Origin: Francisellaceae bacterium | Lineage (GTDB): Bacteria; Pseudomonadota; Gammaproteobacteria; UBA6186; Azoamicaceae | Length of the DNA stretch: 56,075 nucleotides | NCBI GenBank assembly: GCA_018703155.1 | Contig: JABJGS010000082.1 | Coordinates: 1-56,075 of the forward strand | Reading direction: 5' to 3' | Part shown: positions 46,740 to 55,861 of the stretch, in pieces | Layout of the letters: each line of letters starts with the position of its first letter | How positions within the stretch are numbered: position 1 is the first letter of the stretch | Made by a program: the position numbers and the translations under genes | Notes under the pieces: generated by a model | Databases searched by the model: none | Told to the model about the DNA's origin: nothing | What the model saw: only the letters and a program-made list of their open reading frames with translations

Positions 46740-47147
46740 ATGCATGATGAAAACATAGAACCTTTGACTAATAAAAAATCTAAAAAAGACAATCGTACTC
46801 CTACAGATAGCATTGCCTCTAGTAAAACATACGATTCAAGACCAATAAGCCCTGCATTAGTAAGCTCGTCTACCATTATGTCTAGTCCTTCTGTAGAACG
46901 AATAAAACGTAGATATAATGAAATGAGCACAACCACTCCAGTAAAAGATAATGATGGTAATGATAAAGCGCATGTTGCACCTAAAACTCCTGATGCTATA
47001 AATACGGCTACGTTCCTTGGGGTTGCATATCAACAGTTTTTTTCTAACCATTCAGCTGTATCTGGCCCATATTCTCATATTTACACCCCTCAAAAAATTA
47101 ACGCATGCCTTTGTTGCCATATGAAGGAGAGCATCATCTTCGAGTAA
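46740..47147 (+). CDS. First fragment: Ser/Thr-rich, probably disordered N-terminus
   Basis: 135 residues. AGGAG lies 10 bases before the ATG. The sequence is rich in Ser, Thr, Lys and Asp with no signal peptide, then a small aromatic stretch (FLGVAYQQFFSNH). The last 15 codons overlap the second fragment and probably lie beyond the frameshift. Not a recognised family. Confidence 0.5.
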   Translation: MHDENIEPLTNKKSKKDNRTPTDSIASSKTYDSRPISPALVSSSTIMSSPSVERIKRRYNEMSTTTPVKDNDGNDKAHVAPKTPDAINTATFLGVAYQQFFSNHSAVSGPYSHIYTPQKINACLCCHMKESIIFE

Positions 47148-47386
47148 AAGTTTTATCCACTGAAGATTGCTTCCATGAACGACTAGATTTATCTGAGGCT
47201 TCGCTCCTGAATATAAATTTTGATAATGCAGTAGGAGCACTTGTTTGCTTTGGTGGCTGTCTTATTGCCAGAGTTAATAATGCAATGCATTTTGCTAGAG
47301 AAATTAACAGACCGGCAGAAGCGGCCGAGATGGTGTTGACTTTAAACATGCAGAGTATGGGTATGAGAGTGCTATCAAATTACTAA
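47105..47386 (+). CDS. Second fragment: globular middle part
   Basis: 93 residues. No ribosome site precedes ATG 47105, and a stop closes the frame just upstream (47099). It contains a hydrophobic stretch (NAVGALVCFGGCLIARV) that could be a helix or membrane segment. After about residue 80 the third frame takes over as the better coding frame. Confidence 0.4.
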   Translation: MPLLPYEGEHHLRVKVLSTEDCFHERLDLSEASLLNINFDNAVGALVCFGGCLIARVNNAMHFAREINRPAEAAEMVLTLNMQSMGMRVLSNY

Positions 47387-47508
47387 ACTACATTGATAAT
47401 TTTAAAAAAATCTTCCAAAGTTCGCATGGAAGCTCTCTACAAAATTTTGATAGTGAATTTATTATAAAATTTGGTAATCCAAGGATTCAAGCAGAACTTT
47501 TTCAAAAA

Positions 47509-48135
47509 ATGATGTCTGCCACAGATAAAGTAGAGAAAAAAAGTGGTATATTCCAAAACGAAATAACCAGACTTTTGCAACAATCTAGAGCAGTAGCACA
47601 ACCGATTTTAATAATAAGTGACATTCCTGTCGCCAGTTCTAGCTCTAGCTCTAGCTCTCAACCAAAAACTACAATCCTTTCAGCTGATGCAGCTGAATAT
47701 AAACCTACAGTACCATCCAAAGCAATGCCTCCAATTTCAATGGAATCATTTCAGGGGCAATATGGAATGCACTGCACACAAACCACCTCAATTAACCCTT
47801 ATGAAGCACCTGTAAATCCTAGAATGATACCAGCTTCTTATGGAATGATGATGCCAATGGCTCCTAGAATGATGCCAATGGATCCTAGAATGATGCCAAT
47901 GGATCCTAGAATGATGCAAATGGATCCTAGAATGCTGCAAACTGTCCCTTATGGAATGATGATGCCAACAGCTCCAGTAATGATGCAAACGGTCCCTTAT
48001 GGAATGATGGTACCAACAGCTCCAACAGATCAACCACCAAGAAGAAGAATGCTTGCCTACCCACTAGGAGTCCCTAGAGCACCTACACCTGAAATACCAA
48101 CACCTAAAAGTAACACTTATCCCAAATATAAATAA
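47509..48135 (+). CDS. Third fragment: Met/Pro-rich repeat C-terminus
   Basis: 208 residues from the first ATG, but the same frame is open and protein-like from about 47305 (for example YESAIKLLNYIDNFKKIF), which argues that the ATG is internal. An eight-Ser run precedes a Pro/Met-rich repeat region (47848-48027). The end is Pro- and basic-rich. Low complexity suggests a disordered tail, as in some secreted effectors; there is no direct proof. Confidence 0.5.
   Translation: MMSATDKVEKKSGIFQNEITRLLQQSRAVAQPILIISDIPVASSSSSSSSQPKTTILSADAAEYKPTVPSKAMPPISMESFQGQYGMHCTQTTSINPYEAPVNPRMIPASYGMMMPMAPRMMPMDPRMMPMDPRMMQMDPRMLQTVPYGMMMPTAPVMMQTVPYGMMVPTAPTDQPPRRRMLAYPLGVPRAPTPEIPTPKSNTYPKYK
47848..48027 (+). 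repeat. Met/Pro-coding tandem repeats, two unit types
   Basis: First, four 21-base units (starting 47848, 47869, 47890, 47911) encode MMPMAPR, MMPMDPR twice, and MMQMDPR. Then two 48-base units (47932-47979, 47980-48027) encode a 16-residue unit containing QTVPYGMM. Both types keep the reading frame. Confidence 0.92.
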
Positions 48136-48181
48136 TTTATTGGCATTCAGTAGATTAAGATAGCACTACAGCATTAACACT

Positions 48182-48205
48182 AACCTCTCCATAAATGGAG
48201 AGGTT
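48182..48205. terminator. Hairpin between convergent genes, possible terminator
   Basis: A perfect 10-bp stem (AACCTCTCCA and its complement) with a TAAA loop, between the Met/Pro gene and the convergent ABC permease gene. Neither side has a T tract, so it may end transcription only weakly or stabilise 3' ends. Confidence 0.45.
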
Positions 48206-48243
48206 CATAATGACATCTCATTCTACAGTGCCACTCATAATAT

Positions 48244-50604
48244 TTATCTATAATTACCTTTTTGCATAATATATTTAGATACTATAGATCCTACTACTAT
48301 GGATACAAACAAGACAGTAAGGCAGATATAGCCACTTAGAACAAAGTTATAACTATTTACACCTATTTTGAAAATATTAGTTAAAAGATATGTTGATAAT
48401 ATGCTGGCAAATATAATCGATATCATACCTGTTAAAATACCAATTAATGAATATTCAAATCTTAAATAATCACGCAGTTGTTGGTATTTTATGCCAATAT
48501 CACATAACAATTTCCACTCATACTGATGACTCTTAAACTGACAAGCTAAAATTAAAGCCATTGCAATACATAGTAATATTATTAAAATTGCGGTAAATAC
48601 ATAAACAATCAATGAAAATTGTTCAACTAATTTCCACATGCTCTTAATAATCATATCACTGTCAAATATACTGACCATTGGCAGCTGCTGTACTAGTGTA
48701 TTTAATTTCATAGCCTGAGCATAATCAAGATGAATACTGGTCATATATGTATAAGGCAATGCAGATATTATATCTTTTGAAAAAATTAGAAAGAAATTAG
48801 GACTCATATTTTGCCAATCAACACTACGAACACTAGTAACTTTAGCCTCAATACTTTCACTGCCAACTTGAACTGTTAAACTATCTTGCAATTCAATATC
48901 CAAACGCTTAGCAAAACCTTCTTCCACTGAGACTTGGTTTTCACTGTCATCATTTAACCACTCTCCAGAGATGATCTTATTATCAAATTTCAACTCATTA
49001 AAACCACTGACTTTTAAATCACGATGAAATCCTTTACGTCCCGGCATATTCACACTTGGATGAATTAGCACATCGTTATTAATTTTGGTTAATCTTGCCG
49101 ATACAGCAGGATATAGCTCAACATCTACATTCCAAATATCTTCAAATATTTTTTTATTATCCTGAGGGATGTCAATGAAAAAATAATTAGGTAAATCAGC
49201 ACTGAATCTAGTGCCCCAATCATGCAAAATTGATTTATTGGTGTAAATCAATCCAATGCACAATGCTAAAATCAACATTAATATACTTGAAAATAACGCA
49301 TAATCTTTAGAATATCGCTGTAATTGCAAAGCAGCATACTTTATATGCCAGCTACTTTTACGTACTACAAAGTACAGTTTGCTATAGCACAGATTCATAC
49401 ACTCATAAACAATTATAAACATACATAGCGTTGCTAGTGCGATATAAATCAAATCCACCTGTGCTCTTAAATAATAATAAAATGCCACAGATATCAAACC
49501 CATGGCTAATAACTTAAATATTGTTTTTTTTGCTTCTATATTCAACATTGTCATTATTGTTTTAACATATAAAAAATAAATAAACATTACAACAATAGCT
49601 ATATCAAGCCATGGCCATATAAATGATATTGTGTTTTGCAGGATATATCTAGCAACTATGTTATCAATTATACCACCTGCTAACACACCGACAATTAATG
49701 CTAATAGAATACTCGCGCCACCTGAAAATAAGTAATATGAAACTATCTTATTTTTTGACACACCAAGATCATGATAAGTTTGTGAAGATTTAATACTTGC
49801 CAACTGAAAGTATCTCAAACAGTATATCCATAAGCAAATACATATCGACAACAGGATTACAAAGCAAATTGTTAATAATATATCCAACTTGTTAATCATC
49901 TTATTAGATAGACTTGCTGTATCATTAGCTCGTTTATATGTAAGCATGCTATTTGTTTTCGTACTGGCAACTATATTATCTATGACATCGGTATTTCCAT
50001 TTAACAACATCTCATATTTAGCTCTAATTCCTGGTTGTTGTAATATTTTAACAACTTCACTTGATTTAATTATCAGCTTTGGCGATATTGCGCTTAGAGA
50101 TATACTTTGTGGTAATGAGACTATTTGTTTAGCAACCAGGTATTCTTTGTTATTAACTTTAATACTATCATTAATTGTCACACCTATAGCTTGCATAGCT
50201 CTAACATCAAGCCATATGGAATTGTCCTCAAGCATAGCTCCTGAGGCCTTGCTATTGTCATCTAATTTTATATGCCCAGACAAAGGAAAGTTAGCATCAA
50301 CAGCAATGACATCTACCAGAACCACTTTATCATTTTTAATGATTACAGTTTTATATGATATTTTATTAGAGAATAAAACATTTTCATTTAATACATTTCC
50401 TATATCTATTGGCAATGCACTTTCTAAGACTAGATTTGCACCTAAAATTTCACTTTTAGTTGTCATAAGTGCATCTAACACTTGATTATGTAAGAGCTTA
50501 AACCCTACTACCAAACTAAATATAATTAATGAAACAAAAAATAAAACTTTGTTCTCTATAGTAAGAAAATGTCTACTGCTGATCCGTAAAAAGTGTTTAA
50601 TCAT
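48244..50604 (-). CDS. FtsX-type ABC transporter permease (YbbP-like)
   Basis: About 786 residues. An N-terminal membrane helix is followed by a ~200-residue periplasmic region, several central helices, a second large soluble part and three or four C-terminal helices: the duplicated FtsX/MacB-type layout of YbbP (DUF214) permeases. I chose the ATG at 50604, which overlaps the ATPase stop (ATGATTAA) and has GGA upstream; the frame extends to 50685 without a better start. With the ATPase it probably forms an exporter or lipid/lipoprotein-handling machine; the cargo is unknown. Confidence 0.85.
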   Translation of the reverse strand: MIKHFLRISSRHFLTIENKVLFFVSLIIFSLVVGFKLLHNQVLDALMTTKSEILGANLVLESALPIDIGNVLNENVLFSNKISYKTVIIKNDKVVLVDVIAVDANFPLSGHIKLDDNSKASGAMLEDNSIWLDVRAMQAIGVTINDSIKVNNKEYLVAKQIVSLPQSISLSAISPKLIIKSSEVVKILQQPGIRAKYEMLLNGNTDVIDNIVASTKTNSMLTYKRANDTASLSNKMINKLDILLTICFVILLSICICLWIYCLRYFQLASIKSSQTYHDLGVSKNKIVSYYLFSGGASILLALIVGVLAGGIIDNIVARYILQNTISFIWPWLDIAIVVMFIYFLYVKTIMTMLNIEAKKTIFKLLAMGLISVAFYYYLRAQVDLIYIALATLCMFIIVYECMNLCYSKLYFVVRKSSWHIKYAALQLQRYSKDYALFSSILMLILALCIGLIYTNKSILHDWGTRFSADLPNYFFIDIPQDNKKIFEDIWNVDVELYPAVSARLTKINNDVLIHPSVNMPGRKGFHRDLKVSGFNELKFDNKIISGEWLNDDSENQVSVEEGFAKRLDIELQDSLTVQVGSESIEAKVTSVRSVDWQNMSPNFFLIFSKDIISALPYTYMTSIHLDYAQAMKLNTLVQQLPMVSIFDSDMIIKSMWKLVEQFSLIVYVFTAILIILLCIAMALILACQFKSHQYEWKLLCDIGIKYQQLRDYLRFEYSLIGILTGMISIIFASILSTYLLTNIFKIGVNSYNFVLSGYICLTVLFVSIVVGSIVSKYIMQKGNYR

Positions 50605-51361
50605 TAGCTTCATCCACAATGGCACCATCTTGAATTTCCACAACACGGCTACAAATTTCAACCACCAAGGGATCATGAGTTGCAATAATAACTGCTGTAC
50701 CTTTGCTATTATTTATATTTTCAATTAATTTTAAAATTTGTTTAGTACTATTCCTATCTAACTGACCAGTAGGCTCATCAGCCATAATAACTTTTGGGCT
50801 AGTAACCCAAGCTCTAGCAATAGCCGCACGCTGACGCTCACCACCAGATAATGTCTTTGGGTACATATTAAATCTTGCTTGCATGTGGACCTGCTCTAAT
50901 ACACTTATTGCTAGCTGTTCACATTTTTCATATTCCATGCCTTGCAATTCACACACGAGCATTACATTTTCTAAAACAGTTAAATGTTCGAGCAAACGAA
51001 AGTCCTGAAATACCATTCCAATTTTACGTAATCGATATTCGCTCAATTGAACTGCATTTAGTCTAGTTAAATCACTGCCTTCAAACAATAATGTTCCTGT
51101 CGTGGCGGTTTCAATACCAGACATAATTTTAAGTAATGTTGATTTGCCAACGCCTGAAACACCCTTTATAGCGAGTATTTCTCCATAATTTATATCAAGA
51201 TTAATATTCTGTAAAATTGAAATATCTTGTGTTGGCAATTTTATATGTTTTGATAAGTTCCGAAGCTTAAATATAGGTTGTGTACTCAATGCCTTTATCC
51301 TTACTAGTCTTTTATTTAATAATACTGCAACTGCAACCAGTATGCCTAATTTTAAAATCAT
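50597..51361 (-). CDS. ABC transporter ATP-binding protein (YbbA/LolD-like)
   Basis: 254 residues. Walker A GVSGVGKST (67-75), the Q-loop VFQDFRLLEHLTVLEN, signature LSGGERQR, Walker B VIMADEPTGQLD and the H-loop THD are all intact. It belongs to the LolD/FtsE/MacB-like class. The first 24 residues include a hydrophobic stretch unusual for this family; a TTG at 51289, with AGG nine bases upstream, may be the true start. Overlaps the permease gene by 8 bases. Confidence 0.92.
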   Translation of the reverse strand: MILKLGILVAVAVLLNKRLVRIKALSTQPIFKLRNLSKHIKLPTQDISILQNINLDINYGEILAIKGVSGVGKSTLLKIMSGIETATTGTLLFEGSDLTRLNAVQLSEYRLRKIGMVFQDFRLLEHLTVLENVMLVCELQGMEYEKCEQLAISVLEQVHMQARFNMYPKTLSGGERQRAAIARAWVTSPKVIMADEPTGQLDRNSTKQILKLIENINNSKGTAVIIATHDPLVVEICSRVVEIQDGAIVDEAND

Positions 51362-51747
51362 CTGCTTAGCTTTTAATTAAAGTCATAAGAAATAGTCAGT
51401 TCCAAATAACTTAAACCATGAAAACAACGAAATTTAATTAGTGATATATGGATAACCAACCGCTTCAAAACCTGCACAACGCTAATTTAATATATATAAA
51501 ATTGATACTACGTTATTAAATAAATAAGATACATACCAACTATAATCCTTCAAATTGTCGGACTAATGAATTGCTTACCTTTGAAACTAAGCATATGATA
51601 TCCTTACTATATAGATAATTAGTTGAAATTCGAGCATTTCATGTTTAGATGTGGCACAACCATATTAACGACCACTTCACCTCCTCATGAACAATCAATA
51701 TTTCAAAAAACTATAGATAGTAAGTTTTAATGATTTGGAGTAACTTA
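51362..51747. other. 386-base divergent intergenic region
   Basis: AT-rich space between the ABC operon (minus) and tehB (plus). It must contain promoters for both. I find no RNA gene, repeat or ORF of note; a 24-codon reading frame around 51448 has no support. Confidence 0.5.
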
Positions 51748-52632
51748 GTGCTATTAAATAAAGAATTGCCCTCAAATTATATTTGCTATCGCACTATTAC
51801 AATAGACCCAAATACTATGGAGCCCCCCTATATAGATATCGGCTCTTGGGGAAGAGTATTAATTTCCACAGGCAAGGTTACTTTAAGTTTGCTTAATGAC
51901 AACAAAGAGATATTAATAAAACATGTGTTATCTGCAGGCCAGCTTTTTTTAATACCCCCGTATGTATGGCTAAATCTTGATATCACAACTAATGATTTTT
52001 CTGGTCAAATAGATCTATATTGCCATCCAAATACATATTTCAATAAGAAGTACGACTTAAAGAATCCTCATAGCTCAGTAGTTGCCTTAAGAAATAACTA
52101 CTTAATATCCTCAGATAAAAGACTTGATGTTTTAGATTTGGGGGCAGGAAGAGGTAGGAACAGCCTCTATATGTCTCAATTTAACAATAAAGTTTCAGCA
52201 TATGATGTAGATGAAAAACAAATTTTCAGATTAGAACACATAATCAAAGAGGAAAAAATAAAACATCTTACAGCAAATGTTCTAGATCTTGAGGAAGAAA
52301 TAATAACGGGACACTATGATGTAGTTATTTGCACGGTCGTTTTACAGTTTTTAAGTAAACATACTGCATGGCAACTATTAAGTAATGCTCAAAAATCAAC
52401 TAAAATAGGTGGTTATCATGTAATTGTTTGTCCTGTAAATACACCAGAAACACAATTCCCAAAGCATTTTTCTTTTTTATTAGAACCAAATCAATTGATT
52501 GAATTCTATCGTGATAAATCATGGGCAACACTGGAATACTCTGAGGATTTTGGACACTTACATAAAACTGCTAAAGATGGTTTACCTATAAGAGGACGCT
52601 TTGCAACATTGATTGCACAACGTGTTATTTAA
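51748..52632 (+). CDS. tehB: TehB-like SAM methyltransferase with N-terminal cupin
   Basis: 294 residues. The N-terminal ~95 residues match the TehB cupin-like domain (GSWGRVLISTGKVTLSLL, FLIPPYVWLNLD, YFNKKYD). The methyltransferase core follows: VLDLGAGRGRNSLYMS, SAYDVDEKQI, DVVICTVVLQFL and GGYHVIVCPVNTP. It probably methylates oxyanions such as tellurite for detoxification. I chose GTG 51748, with GGAG seven bases upstream; an ATG at 51730 is possible but has no ribosome site. The long, two-domain form is like that of H. influenzae. Confidence 0.9.
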   Translation: MLLNKELPSNYICYRTITIDPNTMEPPYIDIGSWGRVLISTGKVTLSLLNDNKEILIKHVLSAGQLFLIPPYVWLNLDITTNDFSGQIDLYCHPNTYFNKKYDLKNPHSSVVALRNNYLISSDKRLDVLDLGAGRGRNSLYMSQFNNKVSAYDVDEKQIFRLEHIIKEEKIKHLTANVLDLEEEIITGHYDVVICTVVLQFLSKHTAWQLLSNAQKSTKIGGYHVIVCPVNTPETQFPKHFSFLLEPNQLIEFYRDKSWATLEYSEDFGHLHKTAKDGLPIRGRFATLIAQRVI

Positions 52633-52855
52633 AGATATAGACCTTGTATAATAGACAAAAGTCACCTTATCTGAACTTATCAGCTAATCCGTCATCTGAT
52701 AACGAACCTTCACACTAAAACCACTCAAAATATTCTATATATCATTTAACATTATTAGAATTTTTCTTATAAAATAAATATTATACAATCACTGCAAATT
52801 CCCACCACCCCAAATCTCACCTGTTCAGAGATAGGATTAAACGCATCCTTGCAGA

Positions 52856-55800
52856 CTACATCATCGCCATAGCAGAGTTATATAAAACTAATGACTTTTC
52901 TCCGTAGCCATCAACATCCCTCTTTTCCTTTTGTCCTTTTTCATATGCAAGCTGAAATGTTTTATGAAGAATTGATGAATACATCATGGAATTAAAATCT
53001 CTATGTATCTGTATCGTACACTCAGCTTCAATTGTTTGCACCTCGACTTTGTCAGAATTACCATTGATATAAACACTCAATAATTTAACAATATCACTGT
53101 GTCCCATTATATAGGCGACCTCTAGAGGCGACACCGCCAACTTAGTTTTACAACCTATCAAAATTCCCTTATTTTCAAGATACCCCCTCATTTTTCTTTC
53201 AATGACTGGGCCATTCTCAATGCCAAATTCAATACACTCATCATAAGATCTTATTATTGACACTAACGATATTTCATTATAACCAAGTAAATATTCAACC
53301 ACATTCAAATGTCCTTTTTGACATGCAAAAAACAAAGCCGTCGCGCCATCTAGCGCTTGCATATTTACAAGATTACTTCTTGCTGAATCACCATCAGGAA
53401 AGCTTTTCATAAGAAGTTCAACTGATTTAGTGCTACCATTTTGCGCTGCAGAGTGCATAGGATTTAAGCCATTGCTTCCGCAAATTCTGCAATCCGCACC
53501 AACAGACAGTAAGTACCTGACAATAGCCTCATTATTTATCTTACACGCCAGATATAGAGGTGTAGGCCCATCATCAAGCATCTTTTTATTTACAAATTTC
53601 CGACGGGCATCTTCATCAGGAAGATTTTCAACAAGAAAAACAAGTGTTTCAAGACAGCCTTTGTGTGCTGCGATATGCACGCCACCCCATCCTGCTGTAG
53701 AGCACAAATTATAATCTACACCCAAAGATAATAAATACTTAACAGTAACCTTATCATTTTTTGCACATGCAATATGGAAAAGAAAAAAGCCTCCCTCAGT
53801 TTGTTTGTTTACAGCCTCATATCGCTCTCTACTTGGCAAGCTTTCAAGAAGAAGTTTAAGAATTTCAAGGTTACCAGATTGTGCTGCAGCATGCATAGGA
53901 TTTAATCCGTTCGCCCCATGAATTTTATAATCTGCACCAATAGACAATAAGTACCTTACAGTATCCTGATGATTAAAATGACAAGCCAAATACAATGGTG
54001 TGGCACCACTGCTTGTTATTTGTTTATTTACAAACTCACTGTGGGAATCATCAGGCAAACTTTCAACGATAACCTTTAGTATTTTAGCATTATCTTTTCT
54101 TGCTAAAACATGTGCCGAATTAGCGCCATCTAGATTGCAAACCCTACAGTCTGCACCAACATTAATCATGAAATTAACAACACTCTCATTACCATTTTCA
54201 CATGCCATATATAATGGCGTTGTTCCACTTGGTGTCAGCTTGTTTACAAGTTCATCCCTCGCCACATCATCAGGTAAATTTTCAATAATAGGCTTGAGTG
54301 CATCAAGATTACCTGCATACGCAGCAATATCAGCACCGCCAATGCAGCTAAGTAAAAATGTTGGAAGGATAATTAGTTTTTCAAATGTCGCCATTGTAAG
54401 TATTGCTGTATTGTCCAATATTTTTTTAGCTATTTTCTTCCCTGCATCAGTAGGAACAACAGGAAGGTTGGCACATCCACATACCTTCAATAACTCTTCT
54501 AATGCTTTACGCCCATTGCGAGATTCTAAGTAATGCTTCAACACTATCCTTGATTCCATTACAATCCTAATGGCAAACTTAAGCATTCTTTTTCCCGTTA
54601 AATATTGATGAGCTAAATTAAATTCATTTTCATGGCCCCCTATAAAAAATTCTGCTATTTTCTGTGCATGCCCTTCTATTAGTTTTTCATTCCTATTTTG
54701 CTTTGCCAAAGTTGCAACAGCTTGTTTTGTTTGAGTATTAGGCAGACCTTTCTTTAATGTAAGACTTTCTTTTTTTTCTTCCTTATTTGCTGCTGTATCC
54801 AGCTGCACTGCTGTTGCATTACTCTTTTTCACTGACTGACTTCTTTTAGCACTAACAAGAGCTATTACAATATTCGAATTAGACTTGAATTTTGATTGTT
54901 GTATTGTATCTTGCTTAAATTCAAGACTTATTGATTCATTTGCAATTAATGACAAGATTACATCTTCATTAGAGTGAGGGCTTAGTATTAACGTCCTTAC
55001 AAGAGAAAGACTTATATCTTGAGATTTTTGAATATAACCTGCTGCCATTTGGATTATGCCAGAACTTGCATTTCCGTGATTACAAACATCAGTCACCATA
55101 TCAATATGACCATAATATAAACATTGTCCCATAAGAGTATTTAGTGTGGGAGTGCTTGTGAATTCATTCACAGATATTCTTAACAGATCACCGTCAATCA
55201 TACCTGTTCTTGTCAAAGTGGAGTTACTTATTAAGTTATGATGTAATGAGCTAAGTGCTTCCTTTGTTCTTTCAACAGCCCCATCAAGAGAAGATAATTC
55301 TTCATAACTTAATTTGCCTTGAAAATCTGTCATGACCCTAAGCATAGAGGTCGCAAAGTCAACTTTCATCTCATCTGTGTTTAGTACATCTTCACGTGCA
55401 AGTAGTTGTTCGAAAATACTTACATCTTTAATATGCAAAAGAATTTGTTCTAGTATTTCTATGTTGGCATTTGGGTTTGCAGCTATTCTTCTCATCATAT
55501 CAGAGTTAAAAATTCCTCCAAGTCCGACAATACTCCATAATGATTCAGTGTTGGCCGTGTCTACTACTTGCTCAACAACAGACACAACCTGTTGCATCAA
55601 TGCATCAGAACCTCTCTCAAGTGCTGCAATATTACGAGTAATACCTCGTGCAATATCATCTTTTATTCTTATGGCAAATTCAGAAACTTTCGCTGAAATA
55701 ATGCTTATTTGCTCATTAGCAGGTAGTTGTGAGAAATCAGCACTACTTTGCTCTGAGGCAGATATTTTATAAGAAATACTTAGCTCTCCCTTTAACGCTT

Positions 55801-55861
55801 CCCATAAAGATGGGAATGAATCACTGGCAACCACATCATCAACAATAATTAACTCACTCAT
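52856..55861 (-). CDS. Large ankyrin-repeat protein, N-terminus continues a UvrD-like helicase
   Basis: 1001 residues. After a helical N-terminal half (with a basic linker near 350-395) come about ten ankyrin repeats (roughly 510-855, with units such as TPLYLACHFNHQDTVRYLLSIGADY and LNPMHAAAQSGNLEILKLLLE), and one more near 915. Ankyrin arrays bind proteins and are common in effectors of intracellular bacteria. The first residues, MSELIIVDD, are what normally follows helicase motif VI, and the ORF just upstream ends in that motif in another frame. No signal peptide; a secreted effector or an intracellular nucleic-acid protein are both possible. The ATG overlaps the upstream stop (ATGA). Confidence 0.88.
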   Translation of the reverse strand: MSELIIVDDVVASDSFPSLWEALKGELSISYKISASEQSSADFSQLPANEQISIISAKVSEFAIRIKDDIARGITRNIAALERGSDALMQQVVSVVEQVVDTANTESLWSIVGLGGIFNSDMMRRIAANPNANIEILEQILLHIKDVSIFEQLLAREDVLNTDEMKVDFATSMLRVMTDFQGKLSYEELSSLDGAVERTKEALSSLHHNLISNSTLTRTGMIDGDLLRISVNEFTSTPTLNTLMGQCLYYGHIDMVTDVCNHGNASSGIIQMAAGYIQKSQDISLSLVRTLILSPHSNEDVILSLIANESISLEFKQDTIQQSKFKSNSNIVIALVSAKRSQSVKKSNATAVQLDTAANKEEKKESLTLKKGLPNTQTKQAVATLAKQNRNEKLIEGHAQKIAEFFIGGHENEFNLAHQYLTGKRMLKFAIRIVMESRIVLKHYLESRNGRKALEELLKVCGCANLPVVPTDAGKKIAKKILDNTAILTMATFEKLIILPTFLLSCIGGADIAAYAGNLDALKPIIENLPDDVARDELVNKLTPSGTTPLYMACENGNESVVNFMINVGADCRVCNLDGANSAHVLARKDNAKILKVIVESLPDDSHSEFVNKQITSSGATPLYLACHFNHQDTVRYLLSIGADYKIHGANGLNPMHAAAQSGNLEILKLLLESLPSRERYEAVNKQTEGGFFLFHIACAKNDKVTVKYLLSLGVDYNLCSTAGWGGVHIAAHKGCLETLVFLVENLPDEDARRKFVNKKMLDDGPTPLYLACKINNEAIVRYLLSVGADCRICGSNGLNPMHSAAQNGSTKSVELLMKSFPDGDSARSNLVNMQALDGATALFFACQKGHLNVVEYLLGYNEISLVSIIRSYDECIEFGIENGPVIERKMRGYLENKGILIGCKTKLAVSPLEVAYIMGHSDIVKLLSVYINGNSDKVEVQTIEAECTIQIHRDFNSMMYSSILHKTFQLAYEKGQKEKRDVDGYGEKSLVLYNSAMAMM

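Larger units (their letters stand above)
46740..48135 (+). pseudogene. Probable frameshifted gene spanning three reading frames
   Basis: Three consecutive frames carry natural-looking protein without a gap: frame 3 (46740-47147), frame 2 (47102-47386) and frame 1 (from about 47305 to 48135). Only the first has a ribosome site (AGGAG before ATG 46740). Both transitions go back one base, as two single-base deletions would cause. Read through, the product would be about 465 residues with a Met/Pro-repeat C-terminus. Programmed frameshifting or assembly error are alternatives. Confidence 0.6.

Noticed and set aside
46857-47349. Minus-strand ORFs of 62-92 codons across the broken gene
   Set aside because: They overlap each other and the plus-strand frames, have no ribosome sites, and appear as expected from random open frames.
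49889-50485. 198-codon plus-strand ORF opposite the ABC permease
   Set aside because: Antisense shadow of a clear membrane protein; its hydrophobic look mirrors the permease codons.
54000-54533. 177-codon plus-strand ORF opposite the ankyrin gene
   Set aside because: Repeats of the ankyrin codons on the other strand create it; no ribosome site or known domain.
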